Assembly (NCBI GenBank): GCA_003598055.1 | Contig: QZKI01000046.1 | Location: forward strand, 1 to 55,748 | DNA length: 55,748 nt | Source: Candidatus Abyssobacteria bacterium SURF_17 | GTDB lineage: Bacteria > Abyssobacteria > SURF-5 | Direction of reading: 5' to 3' | Shown here: positions 1-8,110 of the stretch, piece after piece | How the letters are laid out: each line of letters opens with the position of its first letter | How positions within the stretch are numbered: the first letter of the stretch is position 1 | Made by a program: the position numbers and the translations under genes | The notes under the pieces: generated by a model | Database searches by the model: none | The model's input: the letters and a program-made list of their open reading frames with translations, nothing else | What the model was told of the DNA's origin: nothing

Positions 1-1240
1 CTACGTCTGAGGACGTCACCGTGGCGGAACCTCCGATCTCATTCGGGAAATTGTTCCAGAAAATGCTGTTGCTGATTACGGGAACCGAGTTGCTTCCACT
101 CATTCCCCCGCCATAATTGGCCTCATTCGCCGTGATCGTGCAATTCGTGATGCTTGGCGAGCTGTACCAGCAATAGATGGCGCCCCCATTGGCATCCGTG
201 GAATTCTCGCTGATGATATCGTTGATGAGCGTGATAGAAGCGCCATTTCCCAAATATAAGGCGCCTCCATGTGAGATGGCATGGTTACCAGTCACGATGC
301 AATTCCTGATAGTGGGCGAAGAGCTCTTGCAGAAAATCGCGCCGCCCGTGCTCGAGCTGAACCCGCCGGTAATCGTAAAGCCATCGACCACCGCGCCCGA
401 GCCTTCGCCGCTGTGGAAGAAGAACAACCTCGCAGAGCCCTGGCCATCGATGATGCAATTGGCAGCGCCATTCTGCGACCGCAGTGTCACAACTTTGCCT
501 GTGAAATCAATGTCATTGTTCCCGGGGCCGCTGTATACGCCGTCGCGCACGATGATGCTGTCACCATTGGCAGCCGCGTCGAGGGCTGCCTGAATCGTCG
601 GAAAATCATCGGGAACATAGTATGTCGATGAAGCGTTCACGGTGATAGTTGCAGGATTACTTGTCGCCACCGGCCCACCGCCGATGACCTGTTCCGCCCA
701 TACTTCCGTTGTGCCCTCTATCTGAGCGCTCGCATTGCCGCAGCTACTTATCGATACAATACCGGGAACAGAAACCTGATACTCCACAAGACATTCCATA
801 TCATATTCGATCGGGCCACCGACCGGCGGTTCAAAAGTTCCAACGACTGAAAGTTGCAGGCTACCTCCAATTCCCATCTGAGCCTGAACGGGCGAAAGCA
901 TAAGAATACTCGCTGCGGGCTGACTGTCTGAGCTCAACGCGTTGGTTCCCATGGCTTGCTCTAGTGTGTCCGAATACCCGTCGTTGTCATCGTCGGAATC
1001 GCACGCGTTGCCCATGCCGTCTCCATCATAGTCCGCCTGTGACGGGTTATATGCAGTCGGACAGTTGTCAGACACTGAGCAGATCCCGTCTCCGTCGGGG
1101 TCATCACACACTCGCACAAGCACGGCGACGGAATCACTTGAAGCTGCAATCGCCTCAGCCATTGATAGAAGCGTGAAGGCCATGCAAAGCGCCAGGAGAC
1201 AGACCCAGTGAATATGCGCCGCTCGTCGGCGGCCATGCAT
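1..1240 (-). CDS. Secreted thrombospondin-type-3 / right-handed beta-helix protein, partial (C-terminus beyond the left edge)
   Basis: The frame is open from an ATG at 1240 to the window edge (413 codons) with no stop, so only the N-terminal part is visible. It starts with a signal peptide (basic MHGRRRAAH, hydrophobic stretch, cut after about residue 36). A calcium-binding thrombospondin type 3 stretch follows (DPDGDGICSVSDNCP, then YDGDGMGNACDSDDDNDG). Next is a linker of about 100 residues with an Ig-like look. From about residue 190 (VPDDFPTIQAALDAA) a parallel beta-helix begins, with turns such as SPTIRNCIVTGN, SPSITNCTITAN and VPVISNSIFWNN. The SIFWNN repeat is typical of choice-of-anchor Q / polymorphic outer-membrane-like proteins. 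A surface or secreted adhesin or carbohydrate-binding role is inferred. It starts 19 bases after the previous gene. The ribosome binding site is weak. Confidence 0.85.
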   Translation of the reverse strand, partial: MHGRRRAAHIHWVCLLALCMAFTLLSMAEAIAASSDSVAVLVRVCDDPDGDGICSVSDNCPTAYNPSQADYDGDGMGNACDSDDDNDGYSDTLEQAMGTNALSSDSQPAASILMLSPVQAQMGIGGSLQLSVVGTFEPPVGGPIEYDMECLVEYQVSVPGIVSISSCGNASAQIEGTTEVWAEQVIGGGPVATSNPATITVNASSTYYVPDDFPTIQAALDAAANGDSIIVRDGVYSGPGNNDIDFTGKVVTLRSQNGAANCIIDGQGSARLFFFHSGEGSGAVVDGFTITGGFSSSTGGAIFCKSSSPTIRNCIVTGNHAISHGGALYLGNGASITLINDIISENSTDANGGAIYCWYSSPSITNCTITANEANYGGGMSGSNSVPVISNSIFWNNFPNEIGGSATVTSSDV

Positions 1241-1259
1241 GTACGTCATCAGGTTTCTT

Positions 1260-2189
1260 CTAATCGGTAGTCGTGACATAGAGTGGGATATAGATGGCTG
1301 CACCATTCTGTGCGACCTCAATAATAAACAAATAATTCTTGCCCGCATGGTCTGGGAGCATGGGCAGGCTCAGTTGCATTTTCACGGTAGCTGTGCTATC
1401 CGGCAGAATCTCGATGTGAGGCCCTGGTTCCAAGTTAAGAAACGATGGCGAAGGCGACTCATCATATCCGGGAGGAAGGTCTGCATACGATTCTGATACA
1501 GGAATGCTGCGAACGCTAAACTTCTTGGTAACAGCGCTCGTGTTGGAAATAGTGAGTGCTACCCCTCTTTCCCTCTCGAGGTCGAATACTTCTCCCAGCT
1601 TCACGTTCTGGACAATAAGCTTATGGGGTTCAACAACAAAATCAAAGTCGCCATGTGGCTTGACCGAGGGCACCTGCTCGCATGTCTGGCTCGCAATATC
1701 GATAAGCAGTTTGCTTTTTATTCCCACGCCTATCGATGTCCCTGTCGTACGCGACCAGATAAAGATCTGATATTTCTTCCCAAGGAATTGCTCGTCGGGA
1801 GGTATGGCTACGAATATGTCGGTCGAGCCGTATTCATGAGGAGCAATCGTGAATGCATCTCGTTCGATGCTTATCCATGAAAGGTCCGGCATCGGCTCAT
1901 AGCCTCTCTTCAACTCATTCTCGGTTGGAAGCATCGGATCGACCTTCAACTCCACAGTCGAGCTACTGGTATTGTGTATGGCGAGGGGAAGCTTTGCTGT
2001 TTCCTCCATGCTGTATCTGTGGCCAATGCATAGGTTCGTTACGGTGACCTCACCGAAGCGAGTGCTCAGACCGGCGGCCATAACAGATGTCGGGCCGAAG
2101 GCCAAGAAACTGAGCAACGTGATCCATGTGAGGCATATTCCATAGATAGTTACCGTGGCAGAATCCTTCTTCTTGAGACTCTTCCGCAA
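1260..2189 (-). CDS. Secreted protein with Ig-like domains, function unknown
   Basis: The frame is open from 2366, but the first 40-60 codons lie in a palindromic, repeat-like stretch and look non-coding. The likeliest start is TTG at 2189. It gives a normal signal peptide: basic RKSLKKK, hydrophobic core, and cleavage after SVMA before AGLSTRFGEV. ATG at 2246 or 2366 are alternatives. The mature part looks like two beta-sandwich domains: one of about 110 residues (LPLAIHNTSSSTVELKV, later IFVAIPPDEQFLGKKYQIFI) and a second (VALTISNTSAVTKKFSV, later MLPDHAGKNYLFIIEV). This layout recalls DUF916/WxL-interacting or COG1470-type proteins, but I see no diagnostic motif. It lies in a run of secreted-protein genes at the end of the EPS locus. 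Confidence 0.7.
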   Translation of the reverse strand: MRKSLKKKDSATVTIYGICLTWITLLSFLAFGPTSVMAAGLSTRFGEVTVTNLCIGHRYSMEETAKLPLAIHNTSSSTVELKVDPMLPTENELKRGYEPMPDLSWISIERDAFTIAPHEYGSTDIFVAIPPDEQFLGKKYQIFIWSRTTGTSIGVGIKSKLLIDIASQTCEQVPSVKPHGDFDFVVEPHKLIVQNVKLGEVFDLERERGVALTISNTSAVTKKFSVRSIPVSESYADLPPGYDESPSPSFLNLEPGPHIEILPDSTATVKMQLSLPMLPDHAGKNYLFIIEVAQNGAAIYIPLYVTTTD

Positions 2190-2243
2190 TTCTGTAGTTG
2201 CGAATTTATTCGGATACGTATGCCGAAAAAAGGGAGGAAAAAC

Positions 2244-2264
2244 CATGCGAATGAATTCGCACCT
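2244..2264. repeat. Palindrome TGCGAATGAATTCGCA (REP-like)
   Basis: This near-perfect palindrome (7 of 8 arm bases pair) lies upstream of the gene ending at 1260, next to a second hairpin at 2293-2342. Short palindromes of this form are often dispersed extragenic repeats. Only this copy was noticed in the window. Confidence 0.35.
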
Positions 2265-2292
2265 ACAGGGGGACATGCCAAATTGTGAATTG

Positions 2293-2342
2293 CGGGACAG
2301 ATTCTTCTTCCCCCTTTGGAAAAAGAGAATAGTGGGACAATT
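2293..2342. repeat. Imperfect hairpin flanked by GGGACA, possible REP/MITE remnant
   Basis: An imperfect inverted repeat (ATTCTTCTTCC near 2301 against GGAAAAAGAGAAT near 2319-2331) is bracketed by GCGGGACAG on the left and GTGGGACAAT on the right. It covers what would be the first codons of the long version of the gene ending at 1260. That argues against that long start. Relatedness to a known repeat family is inference. Confidence 0.35.
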
Positions 2343-2383
2343 TGATAAATGCTTATCTGCGTGCATCTGCCGTTCCCATTGCT

Positions 2384-2923
2384 CTAGCTAATGCTGCCCG
2401 TAATCGTCAGCACAATAGTCTGTTGAGCGGTCGAGCTGCTCGAAGTCGGCGTTTGAAGCCGAAGCCAAAGATGTCTGACCGCACCGTACGGCACGTTTAT
2501 GCCAGTCTCGTTTCCGGAGAAGTGAGTAGCATCCGCGAGTACCGGTGATGTGCTGAGAATGTCGGTTGTATCAAACGTCGTTGGCGCCGTGGAATTGAAC
2601 TGAGCCCTCAAGACGAAAATGTTAGTCCCGGGCGAAGTCCCTGCGGTCCAGTTTGCAGTGTTGGAGCAATTCAGCGAATAGTTCTCGTTCGCCCCGCTTC
2701 CGGTGTTTGTCACCGTCAGCGAACTGGCTGATGTCGCAGTAGTACCGGTTGTGAGGGTACCGAAATTGTAAGAAGTCTCTGTAATCTCGACACCGATCGC
2801 CTGGCTTATGGTTACTGTTATGTTGACGGTGTCCGATGAGGCTGCCAGTGCCGGGCTTCCCGACACAGCCAGCACGACGACAAATGTCATGAGAAGGGTC
2901 GGTAGTAATGCTCTGCGTCTCAT
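2384..2923 (-). CDS. Small secreted beta-sandwich protein, related to the C-terminal module of the DUF362 protein
   Basis: A 179-residue protein with a clear signal peptide (MRRRALLPTLL, hydrophobic core, cleavage after SPALA). The start is supported by AGGAAGG just upstream of the ATG. The mature chain is rich in Ser/Thr/Asn and looks all-beta: TVNITVTISQAIGVEITE, YNFGTLTTGTTATSASSLTV, NWTAGTSPGTNIFVL, HLWLRLQTPTSSSSTAQQT. Nearly the whole mature chain can be aligned by eye with the last 165 or so residues of the DUF362 protein encoded just upstream. Shared features are W-x(2)-GTSxG, F-x(3)-DxLS, WLR-x(3)-PT and QQT. This is probably an independent copy of the same extracellular module. Function is unknown. 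Confidence 0.8.
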   Translation of the reverse strand: MRRRALLPTLLMTFVVVLAVSGSPALAASSDTVNITVTISQAIGVEITETSYNFGTLTTGTTATSASSLTVTNTGSGANENYSLNCSNTANWTAGTSPGTNIFVLRAQFNSTAPTTFDTTDILSTSPVLADATHFSGNETGINVPYGAVRHLWLRLQTPTSSSSTAQQTIVLTITGSIS

Positions 2924-3003
2924 TCTGACCTTCCTGGGATTTCAGTTCGCGTGCTTCTCTGAATCCCTCTTCCATCTCTCGCTCTGTGTGCTACTTCTTC
3001 TAT

Positions 3004-4962
3004 TCAATCCGGCTGGATGCTGATGGTTACGCCCACAGTCTGTTGGCTCACGCGGCTGGTTCTCGTGGGCGCGCCAAACCGCAACCACATCTTCACATCC
3101 TCGCCGGGCACTAGTGAGACTCCGTTATTACTCAGATTTACGTTTCCGAAAACGGATGGTGTGGATAAAGTGGCTGTGGCACTTAGGACATCATCGCTAG
3201 CGAAATAACTACGAGGGTCATCGGAGTCTCCGCAAAATAATCCTTGAAGCAAATATATCTCAACCCCTTGCGATGTGCCGGGTGTCCATCCCGTTCCCGG
3301 GTTTGTTATCTGAAGACTGAGTGTCCCGGTTAGAGCTCCGTCATTTGTAACCGTAAGGGCTTCGGGCGCTGTCATAGTCCTGATCTCGGTCGGTGCAAGC
3401 GTCCCGATGCTCCACGTATCCGGCGTGACCGAAATGCTGAGTTCGCCAAGGTCCTGGTTGATGTGCACGAAGTCGATGTTGTTATAATTGATGCTCACAT
3501 TCGGATAGGCTGCGCCGCTCCATGTACCCATCTCTGCGACACCCAATCCTATGTCCATTGCCTCGAGCATATAGTTTCGCGTGCACTCGACATCCTCGCT
3601 TCCCCTCTCCCAGAACAGTAAATCAGCCATTGCGGAATCGGCGGCGACCGGGTCAACGGCGAAGAAAAGCATTTCGGGAGTTCCCTCTGCGGAGAATTTC
3701 CGCGTCCAGAGTTCGGGCGGAATATAGTTGAGGCCGCTGGACCCGATTATCGCCTCTCCTAATATCAGGACCGTTTTGTTCTTGATATGAGGATTGTTAT
3801 TGATGTCCACCAGGCAGTTGTTCGTGCGATTGTATCTAGCGAGGTGAAATGCAGCCCCGAAAGTAGTACCCTCTGCCGGCTTGATGGAACCGAAGTGGTT
3901 CTTGAATCCCAGTGTTGCGCTTCCATACCATGTGTAGGCGCTGTGCTTTCTGACTATCGGAATATTGATAAGATAATCAGCATTGGCAACGACATCATTC
4001 AACGCAAGCGTGAGAGAAGGGTCGAATCTGAAGGTAATCTTCGAATTGGGTGCGGTTCCGCTGAACCCTGTGTGCTGAATCTCGGGCGGCATATCCGGGT
4101 CGCTCGATGCGGAAAAGAACTGAATTCCGCTGATGGCCCTATCCATGAACGTCGCCTTATAGAAACACTTGTATGACTCATACACCCAAATGTCCTCGGG
4201 CGAGATATCGGTTCCGAAGGTCTCGAGCAGGCTCCGCGCAACTGCGTTGACGGGCTCGATGATGGCATTGCTGTCATTACTGTTCGCGTCCTGTCTATCG
4301 TAAACGTCGGGCCCACAGTTGCTGCTCCCTCCCACATTATTGTTATTTATCTTGATGGCGATTTTCTGATGGGGCTGATAGTCTGGAATCAGCTTTTGCC
4401 ACGCGGCTGCCACGCTTGTGGTTCCCGTAAGTTCCTTCAGCCCTCGGTACACCATCTCGTCAACAACGGCCTGATTGATCATGTTCCAGTAGTCAGGGCT
4501 TTGGCCGGTCCACGAGCTGGCGTCGCTGTCATGCACCATCACAACTCGGTGAGGCGAGGGGACCGACGCTTGCGCCGGACTTGCCAGCGTCATGCCCGTG
4601 ACCGAGGCCGTTGAAAGCTGAGCAGAAATCTTCTTCAAGCGCCCGGTATTTCTCAAAGCCAAAACCTTGTCATATGCAAACGAAGTCGAGAGCGTTGCTG
4701 TCCCAATCAGTCCGACGAAAAACAAGGTCCTGAAAATGGCGTTCCAGTTAGGCCGGTATCTCAAGAAATGAACAATATCTCGAAGAGCAAATGGGGTAAC
4801 AGCCAGCAACACAACGGACTGCGAGAGCGCAGCCCTCTGACATGGATAGGCGATCCTCGACGGCTTGCTGCCCGTCCTGACGAGGAACCAGAAGAGGCTG
4901 GCGAGCCCATATACAACAAGACCGCTCTTTATTTTTTGTTTTAAGCGCCTATAGAGTCCCAC
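3004..4962 (-). CDS. DUF362-domain protein with C-terminal secreted beta module
   Basis: The best start is GTG at 4962, with AAGGGAAG 8 bases upstream and the sequence GLYRRLKQKIKSGLVVYGL. The open frame extends to 5040 without a better start. The N-terminus is membrane-embedded: segments around residues 13-27, the characteristic FLVRTGSKPSRIAYPCQRAA stretch, and two further hydrophobic helices. The DUF362 region follows (SPHRVVMVHDSDA, KIAIKINNN, IPIVRKHSAYTWYGSATLG, GFKNHFGSIKP, VDPVAADSAMADLL). DUF362 proteins often carry iron-sulfur clusters, but I see no CxxCxxC motif here. The last 165 or so residues form the beta module also found alone in the next gene. Role in the EPS locus is unknown. 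Confidence 0.85.
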   Translation of the reverse strand: MGLYRRLKQKIKSGLVVYGLASLFWFLVRTGSKPSRIAYPCQRAALSQSVVLLAVTPFALRDIVHFLRYRPNWNAIFRTLFFVGLIGTATLSTSFAYDKVLALRNTGRLKKISAQLSTASVTGMTLASPAQASVPSPHRVVMVHDSDASSWTGQSPDYWNMINQAVVDEMVYRGLKELTGTTSVAAAWQKLIPDYQPHQKIAIKINNNNVGGSSNCGPDVYDRQDANSNDSNAIIEPVNAVARSLLETFGTDISPEDIWVYESYKCFYKATFMDRAISGIQFFSASSDPDMPPEIQHTGFSGTAPNSKITFRFDPSLTLALNDVVANADYLINIPIVRKHSAYTWYGSATLGFKNHFGSIKPAEGTTFGAAFHLARYNRTNNCLVDINNNPHIKNKTVLILGEAIIGSSGLNYIPPELWTRKFSAEGTPEMLFFAVDPVAADSAMADLLFWERGSEDVECTRNYMLEAMDIGLGVAEMGTWSGAAYPNVSINYNNIDFVHINQDLGELSISVTPDTWSIGTLAPTEIRTMTAPEALTVTNDGALTGTLSLQITNPGTGWTPGTSQGVEIYLLQGLFCGDSDDPRSYFASDDVLSATATLSTPSVFGNVNLSNNGVSLVPGEDVKMWLRFGAPTRTSRVSQQTVGVTISIQPD

Positions 4963-5086
4963 GTTACACGCTTCCCTTGGGTGAATTACAATACTGTCAT
5001 GGAGAAGCGGAAAAAGATGCCTTTTGCGAGTAGGGAGCAAGATTCAAGCCAACGCGGACATCGTCTTCCCTGGCCGAATGTCTGCG

Positions 5087-6043
5087 TCACCAATCGCTAT
5101 CTCCAAACGTAAGATAATAGGCCCCTTGGGGCAGGTTGTATGCGATATAGCTGCCACCGGCGCCCCACTTCACAAATCCAAATTTCCAGAGAGCGAGACC
5201 CGATCCGCGAAAAAGCAGGTGCGTAATGCCTCTTTTGCGGCAATGTTCAACCAGCATACGGAGACACGTTCTCGAATGACGCTCGACCGAGAAATCAAAG
5301 AGCTCGGCCGATTTTCCGTCTAGCGCGTACACGCAGTATCCTACTGATTCCCCATTCTCAAAGAATTCGTATGCGGAATATGGCCGCATCGGATTGTTGA
5401 TGAAACGCCAGTTAAGGAATGCAGCCGAACGAACTCCCTGTATTCGATTGTCCCGAGCGGGATAGTCTTTGGCAGCCTTCGTCATGGATTTCATCTGTAT
5501 TTCCGGCTTCTCTCGTCCGAGCCACAAGGTTGCATAGGCTCGCGAGAGGAAATTGACTAATGGCGCAAGGATTCGGAGCGGCCACTGCTTGAGGTGGTTG
5601 CCCGCTGCGACCGGGAAGTACCATCTCTCATCGGTCGAGAGTATCTGCCAGCCGCACTGAATGTGGATACGCTCTGCCCGTTTGTTGGGGAACCCAAGCA
5701 TTGGCGCGTCAATTGTTGTCATTGCGTGCTGGAGCAATTGTGGATAGAGTCCTTTGCCTCTTATCTCCGGTTTCAGGAACCCCTCGACGGCATGCATGAC
5801 CACGAACGGTGTCGCGTCGCCGTTTTGAAATAAGCGAGGCTCAAAGGCGACTAATCCTTCCAATTCTTTGTTTGAAGAGTTTTCAATCACAAAGACTCGC
5901 GCTCGGCCCAACGGATTGTCCAGATACTTCCAGCGAAGCCATTCCGGCCTCTTCGGGCCGAAATCACAACGGGTCAAGAGGTCCGATATTCTTTGATAAT
6001 CGGCCACATCTGTTTCACGGAAAATGTAGTCGCCTTCTCTCAA
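5087..6043 (-). CDS. GNAT-family N-acetyltransferase
   Basis: 318 residues. The acetyl-CoA binding region is visible as VEGFLKPEIRGKGLYPQLLQHA (the R-x-K-G-x-Y version of the GNAT motif A) around residues 88-110, followed by LGFPNKRAERIHIQCGW. A second half with YSAYEFFENGESVGYCVYA and LLFRGSGLALWKFGFV resembles the split GNAT/FemAB-like enzymes common in EPS loci. It probably acylates an amino sugar of the repeat unit (inference). Its ATG overlaps the stop of the deacetylase gene by four bases (ATGA), so the two are translationally coupled. Deacetylation followed by re-acylation is a natural pairing. Confidence 0.82.
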   Translation of the reverse strand: MREGDYIFRETDVADYQRISDLLTRCDFGPKRPEWLRWKYLDNPLGRARVFVIENSSNKELEGLVAFEPRLFQNGDATPFVVMHAVEGFLKPEIRGKGLYPQLLQHAMTTIDAPMLGFPNKRAERIHIQCGWQILSTDERWYFPVAAGNHLKQWPLRILAPLVNFLSRAYATLWLGREKPEIQMKSMTKAAKDYPARDNRIQGVRSAAFLNWRFINNPMRPYSAYEFFENGESVGYCVYALDGKSAELFDFSVERHSRTCLRMLVEHCRKRGITHLLFRGSGLALWKFGFVKWGAGGSYIAYNLPQGAYYLTFGDSDW

Positions 6044-7089
6044 AAACCCAACCTCTTTGCAAGGGAAAAGATTCCCGTCATTCTTGCCTTGAACAAATCC
6101 ATGGACATGTTCGGGCCGACCATGTAACGGGGGATTCGATACGGATCATCTCCGTACTTGAAGAAGCCAGTGGGTACCGTCACGGCAGACTTGAAGCCCA
6201 TCCTCTTGACAACCCCGATAATGTCATCAGTGAGGTTGCCGTTGGGATAGGAAAAGTGTTCGATTGTTCTCCCGGTCAATCGCTCCAGGATTTCCTTCGA
6301 GGTGCGAATAGACTCTTCTGCCTGCGACAAGGGAATCTGATTCAGGAGATTGTGACAATGTGAATGTGCCCCGATGGTAATGAGCGGATGAGCGGAGAGC
6401 TCTGCAATCTGGTCTGGGTTCAACGGTGTAAACACGTTGTTTTCAACCTCTACTTCAAAGGGCTTTGCCCCCGGAGCGTCCTTGAAACGGGCCACGACTT
6501 CGTCCACGATGTTTTCTCTTCTGGACGGATTGATTCTCTTGATGTCTTCATTGAGCTTGTGTACATCGTCCTGCCACAGTGCGCCGTCTTGACGGAATGT
6601 GTAGGTTCCGAGCGAATCCGCAATGCCTTTCAGGTTGATGCTGGGAATCTTCGAGCGTTTGACGGCCATCCAGATTTTGTCCGGCCAGAACAGCCGCCTT
6701 TCGCAGGCATTTCCTGTTGTCACATAGATTATTGCGGGAATCTCGAACTCCTCTAATATTGGAAGCGCAATTTCAAGATTATTCGCGTAGCCGTCGTCAA
6801 AGGTGACGACCGCTCCTGGCCGTTCTTGATGCTCGCTGTCCCGGTTCAGGACTTCCTCTGTAGTCAAACAACCAAACCACTGTTTAAGGAAGCCCATCTG
6901 CTGGCGAAACTCACCTCGCCGGACCACGGTCGTGGCTTCTAGTTCCTCATCGTCGCGGGAAACCCCATGGTACATGAGGAAGAAAGACTTGTCCCTATGC
7001 AAACGCGAAGCCATATGCTGAGCAAGAGAGTTGCTTGCACAGTGCACCGCGAAGTTTTTCACCAAAAGCCTGGTTTTGCCCCTTAACAC
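6040..7089 (-). CDS. Polysaccharide deacetylase (NodB-type, carbohydrate esterase 4)
   Basis: 349 residues, GTG start (other in-frame GTG codons lie nearby). The NodB fold is shown by FFLMYHGVS near residue 36, the catalytic/metal motif VVTFDDGYANN near 93 (second Asp binds metal), the zinc-binding GAHSHCHNLLN near 243 (H-x3-H), and FSYPNGNLTDDI near 278. These are the canonical motifs MT1-MT3 of CE4 enzymes, so it should be active. It likely removes N- or O-acetyl groups from the EPS or its lipid-linked precursor. It is not the short exosortase-associated deacetylase subfamily, which begins with a different N-terminal motif. It is coupled to the downstream GNAT gene. Confidence 0.88.
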   Translation of the reverse strand: MLRGKTRLLVKNFAVHCASNSLAQHMASRLHRDKSFFLMYHGVSRDDEELEATTVVRRGEFRQQMGFLKQWFGCLTTEEVLNRDSEHQERPGAVVTFDDGYANNLEIALPILEEFEIPAIIYVTTGNACERRLFWPDKIWMAVKRSKIPSINLKGIADSLGTYTFRQDGALWQDDVHKLNEDIKRINPSRRENIVDEVVARFKDAPGAKPFEVEVENNVFTPLNPDQIAELSAHPLITIGAHSHCHNLLNQIPLSQAEESIRTSKEILERLTGRTIEHFSYPNGNLTDDIIGVVKRMGFKSAVTVPTGFFKYGDDPYRIPRYMVGPNMSMDLFKARMTGIFSLAKRLGF

Positions 7090-7129
7090 TTGATCTCTTC
7101 GAAGATCCTCAGGCGTGCTATGCTAAGAT

Positions 7130-7996
7130 TCACTGTGAGGAACAGCTCCTAGGCTCCCTATTCAAGATCACCGCGCCGTGCTCGGTATCGTGCGACTGGC
7201 AATGCAAATCCTTGAATTCCCGCAGCCATCTTTCGATGATTCGTCTTTCATCATGCCGGTCGGCGTCATCGAAGATTACAGTTGCGTTTTCGCTCAAGGA
7301 CTTATATAACACGGGGAGCGCGGGGTAGCGCGCCATTTCTTGGATCGTCCCAGGAGGACCATCTATGAACAACAAGTCAATCGGGCCGATGCCGTTCAGT
7401 TGCTCAATATCGTACCAAGACCAGGTCTGCCCTCCGAGCGAAATCTGCCTCAGCGGCGCGCAAATCACGGTTGCCATGTCTGCCAGTTGATGCAGTTGCA
7501 ACTCTTTCCTAATGAGTTCTGCATATTCTGCGTCATGTTCCAAAGAGAATATGTGGCCATGACCTGATTGCTTCATGCAGTACGACATGAGCAACGTGGA
7601 AACTCCGCATCCGCACTCCACAATAACTTTCGGGCTGCCGTCAAGAATTGCGGAAATTAGGATGTTTCCAAGGTCTGGCGAAATTGCCCATCCCCGCATC
7701 GGCGGCAACGGCCGGCGAGGTTTGATGGCTGAGATCAGCCAGAGAAAGGCCGCGAGTTGTCGATAGTCTTGCGCACGCGCGTCTTGCAAATGCTCGGTCT
7801 GTTCTTCCTGCTGCCGTGCTAGCCTGCGATAAATCTCCACTTGCGTGAAAAGAATCAGGAAAACCGCGCCACTTAAACCTAAAGGTCCTGTGAAAGAGCC
7901 CAGTGGCTCCTCCCACTCCCCAATACTGAGAAGAAAGACTCCGCAAGAAGCTGTTACGATTGCCAACAGGTCTTTCTTTTTGATTTCAAGTTGCAA
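7130..7996 (-). CDS. Membrane-anchored class I SAM methyltransferase
   Basis: 288 residues, apparently TTG start with AAGAGAC upstream. Two hydrophobic segments lie at about 11-28 and 36-52, then a short coiled region (RRLARQQEEQTEHLQDARAQD). The catalytic domain follows: motif I VIVECGCGVSTLLMSYC near 125, an acidic loop IFSLEHDAEYAEL near 150, LLFIDGPPG near 210, and NATVIFDDADRHDERR near 240. The IDGPPG motif is frequent in methyltransferases of glycan clusters. An anchored enzyme could modify lipid-linked EPS precursors at the membrane (inference). The nested inverted repeats at 8039-8098 lie just upstream. Confidence 0.8.
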   Translation of the reverse strand: MQLEIKKKDLLAIVTASCGVFLLSIGEWEEPLGSFTGPLGLSGAVFLILFTQVEIYRRLARQQEEQTEHLQDARAQDYRQLAAFLWLISAIKPRRPLPPMRGWAISPDLGNILISAILDGSPKVIVECGCGVSTLLMSYCMKQSGHGHIFSLEHDAEYAELIRKELQLHQLADMATVICAPLRQISLGGQTWSWYDIEQLNGIGPIDLLFIDGPPGTIQEMARYPALPVLYKSLSENATVIFDDADRHDERRIIERWLREFKDLHCQSHDTEHGAVILNREPRSCSSQ

Positions 7997-8038
7997 GGTG
8001 TCTCTTTGCCTTCAGAAGATTAATACAGAGTTCACCGC

Positions 8039-8098
8039 AGCCCCGTTGCGCATACTGGTGTTGAACAGGAGAAAATTCCTGTTAACGAATCCGGGGCT
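8039..8098. other. Nested perfect inverted repeats between two methyltransferase genes
   Basis: An outer 7-bp arm pair (AGCCCCG at 8039-8045, CGGGGCT at 8092-8098) encloses an inner 7-bp hairpin (AACAGGA at 8064-8070, TCCTGTT at 8077-8083, loop GAAAAT). There is no U-run after it on the minus strand, so it is not a standard terminator. It could be an mRNA leader structure of the gene starting at 7996, or a site for a protein. Confidence 0.5.
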
Positions 8099-8110
8099 CC
8101 AAGGAATCAG

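Noticed and set aside
961-1236. 91-residue minus-strand frame
   Set aside because: It is a shifted frame within the signal peptide and thrombospondin repeats of the real gene starting at 1240.
8039-8098. Integron attC site
   Set aside because: Nested arms are present but the RYYYAAC and GTTRRRY ends are not, and no integrase or cassette array is seen.
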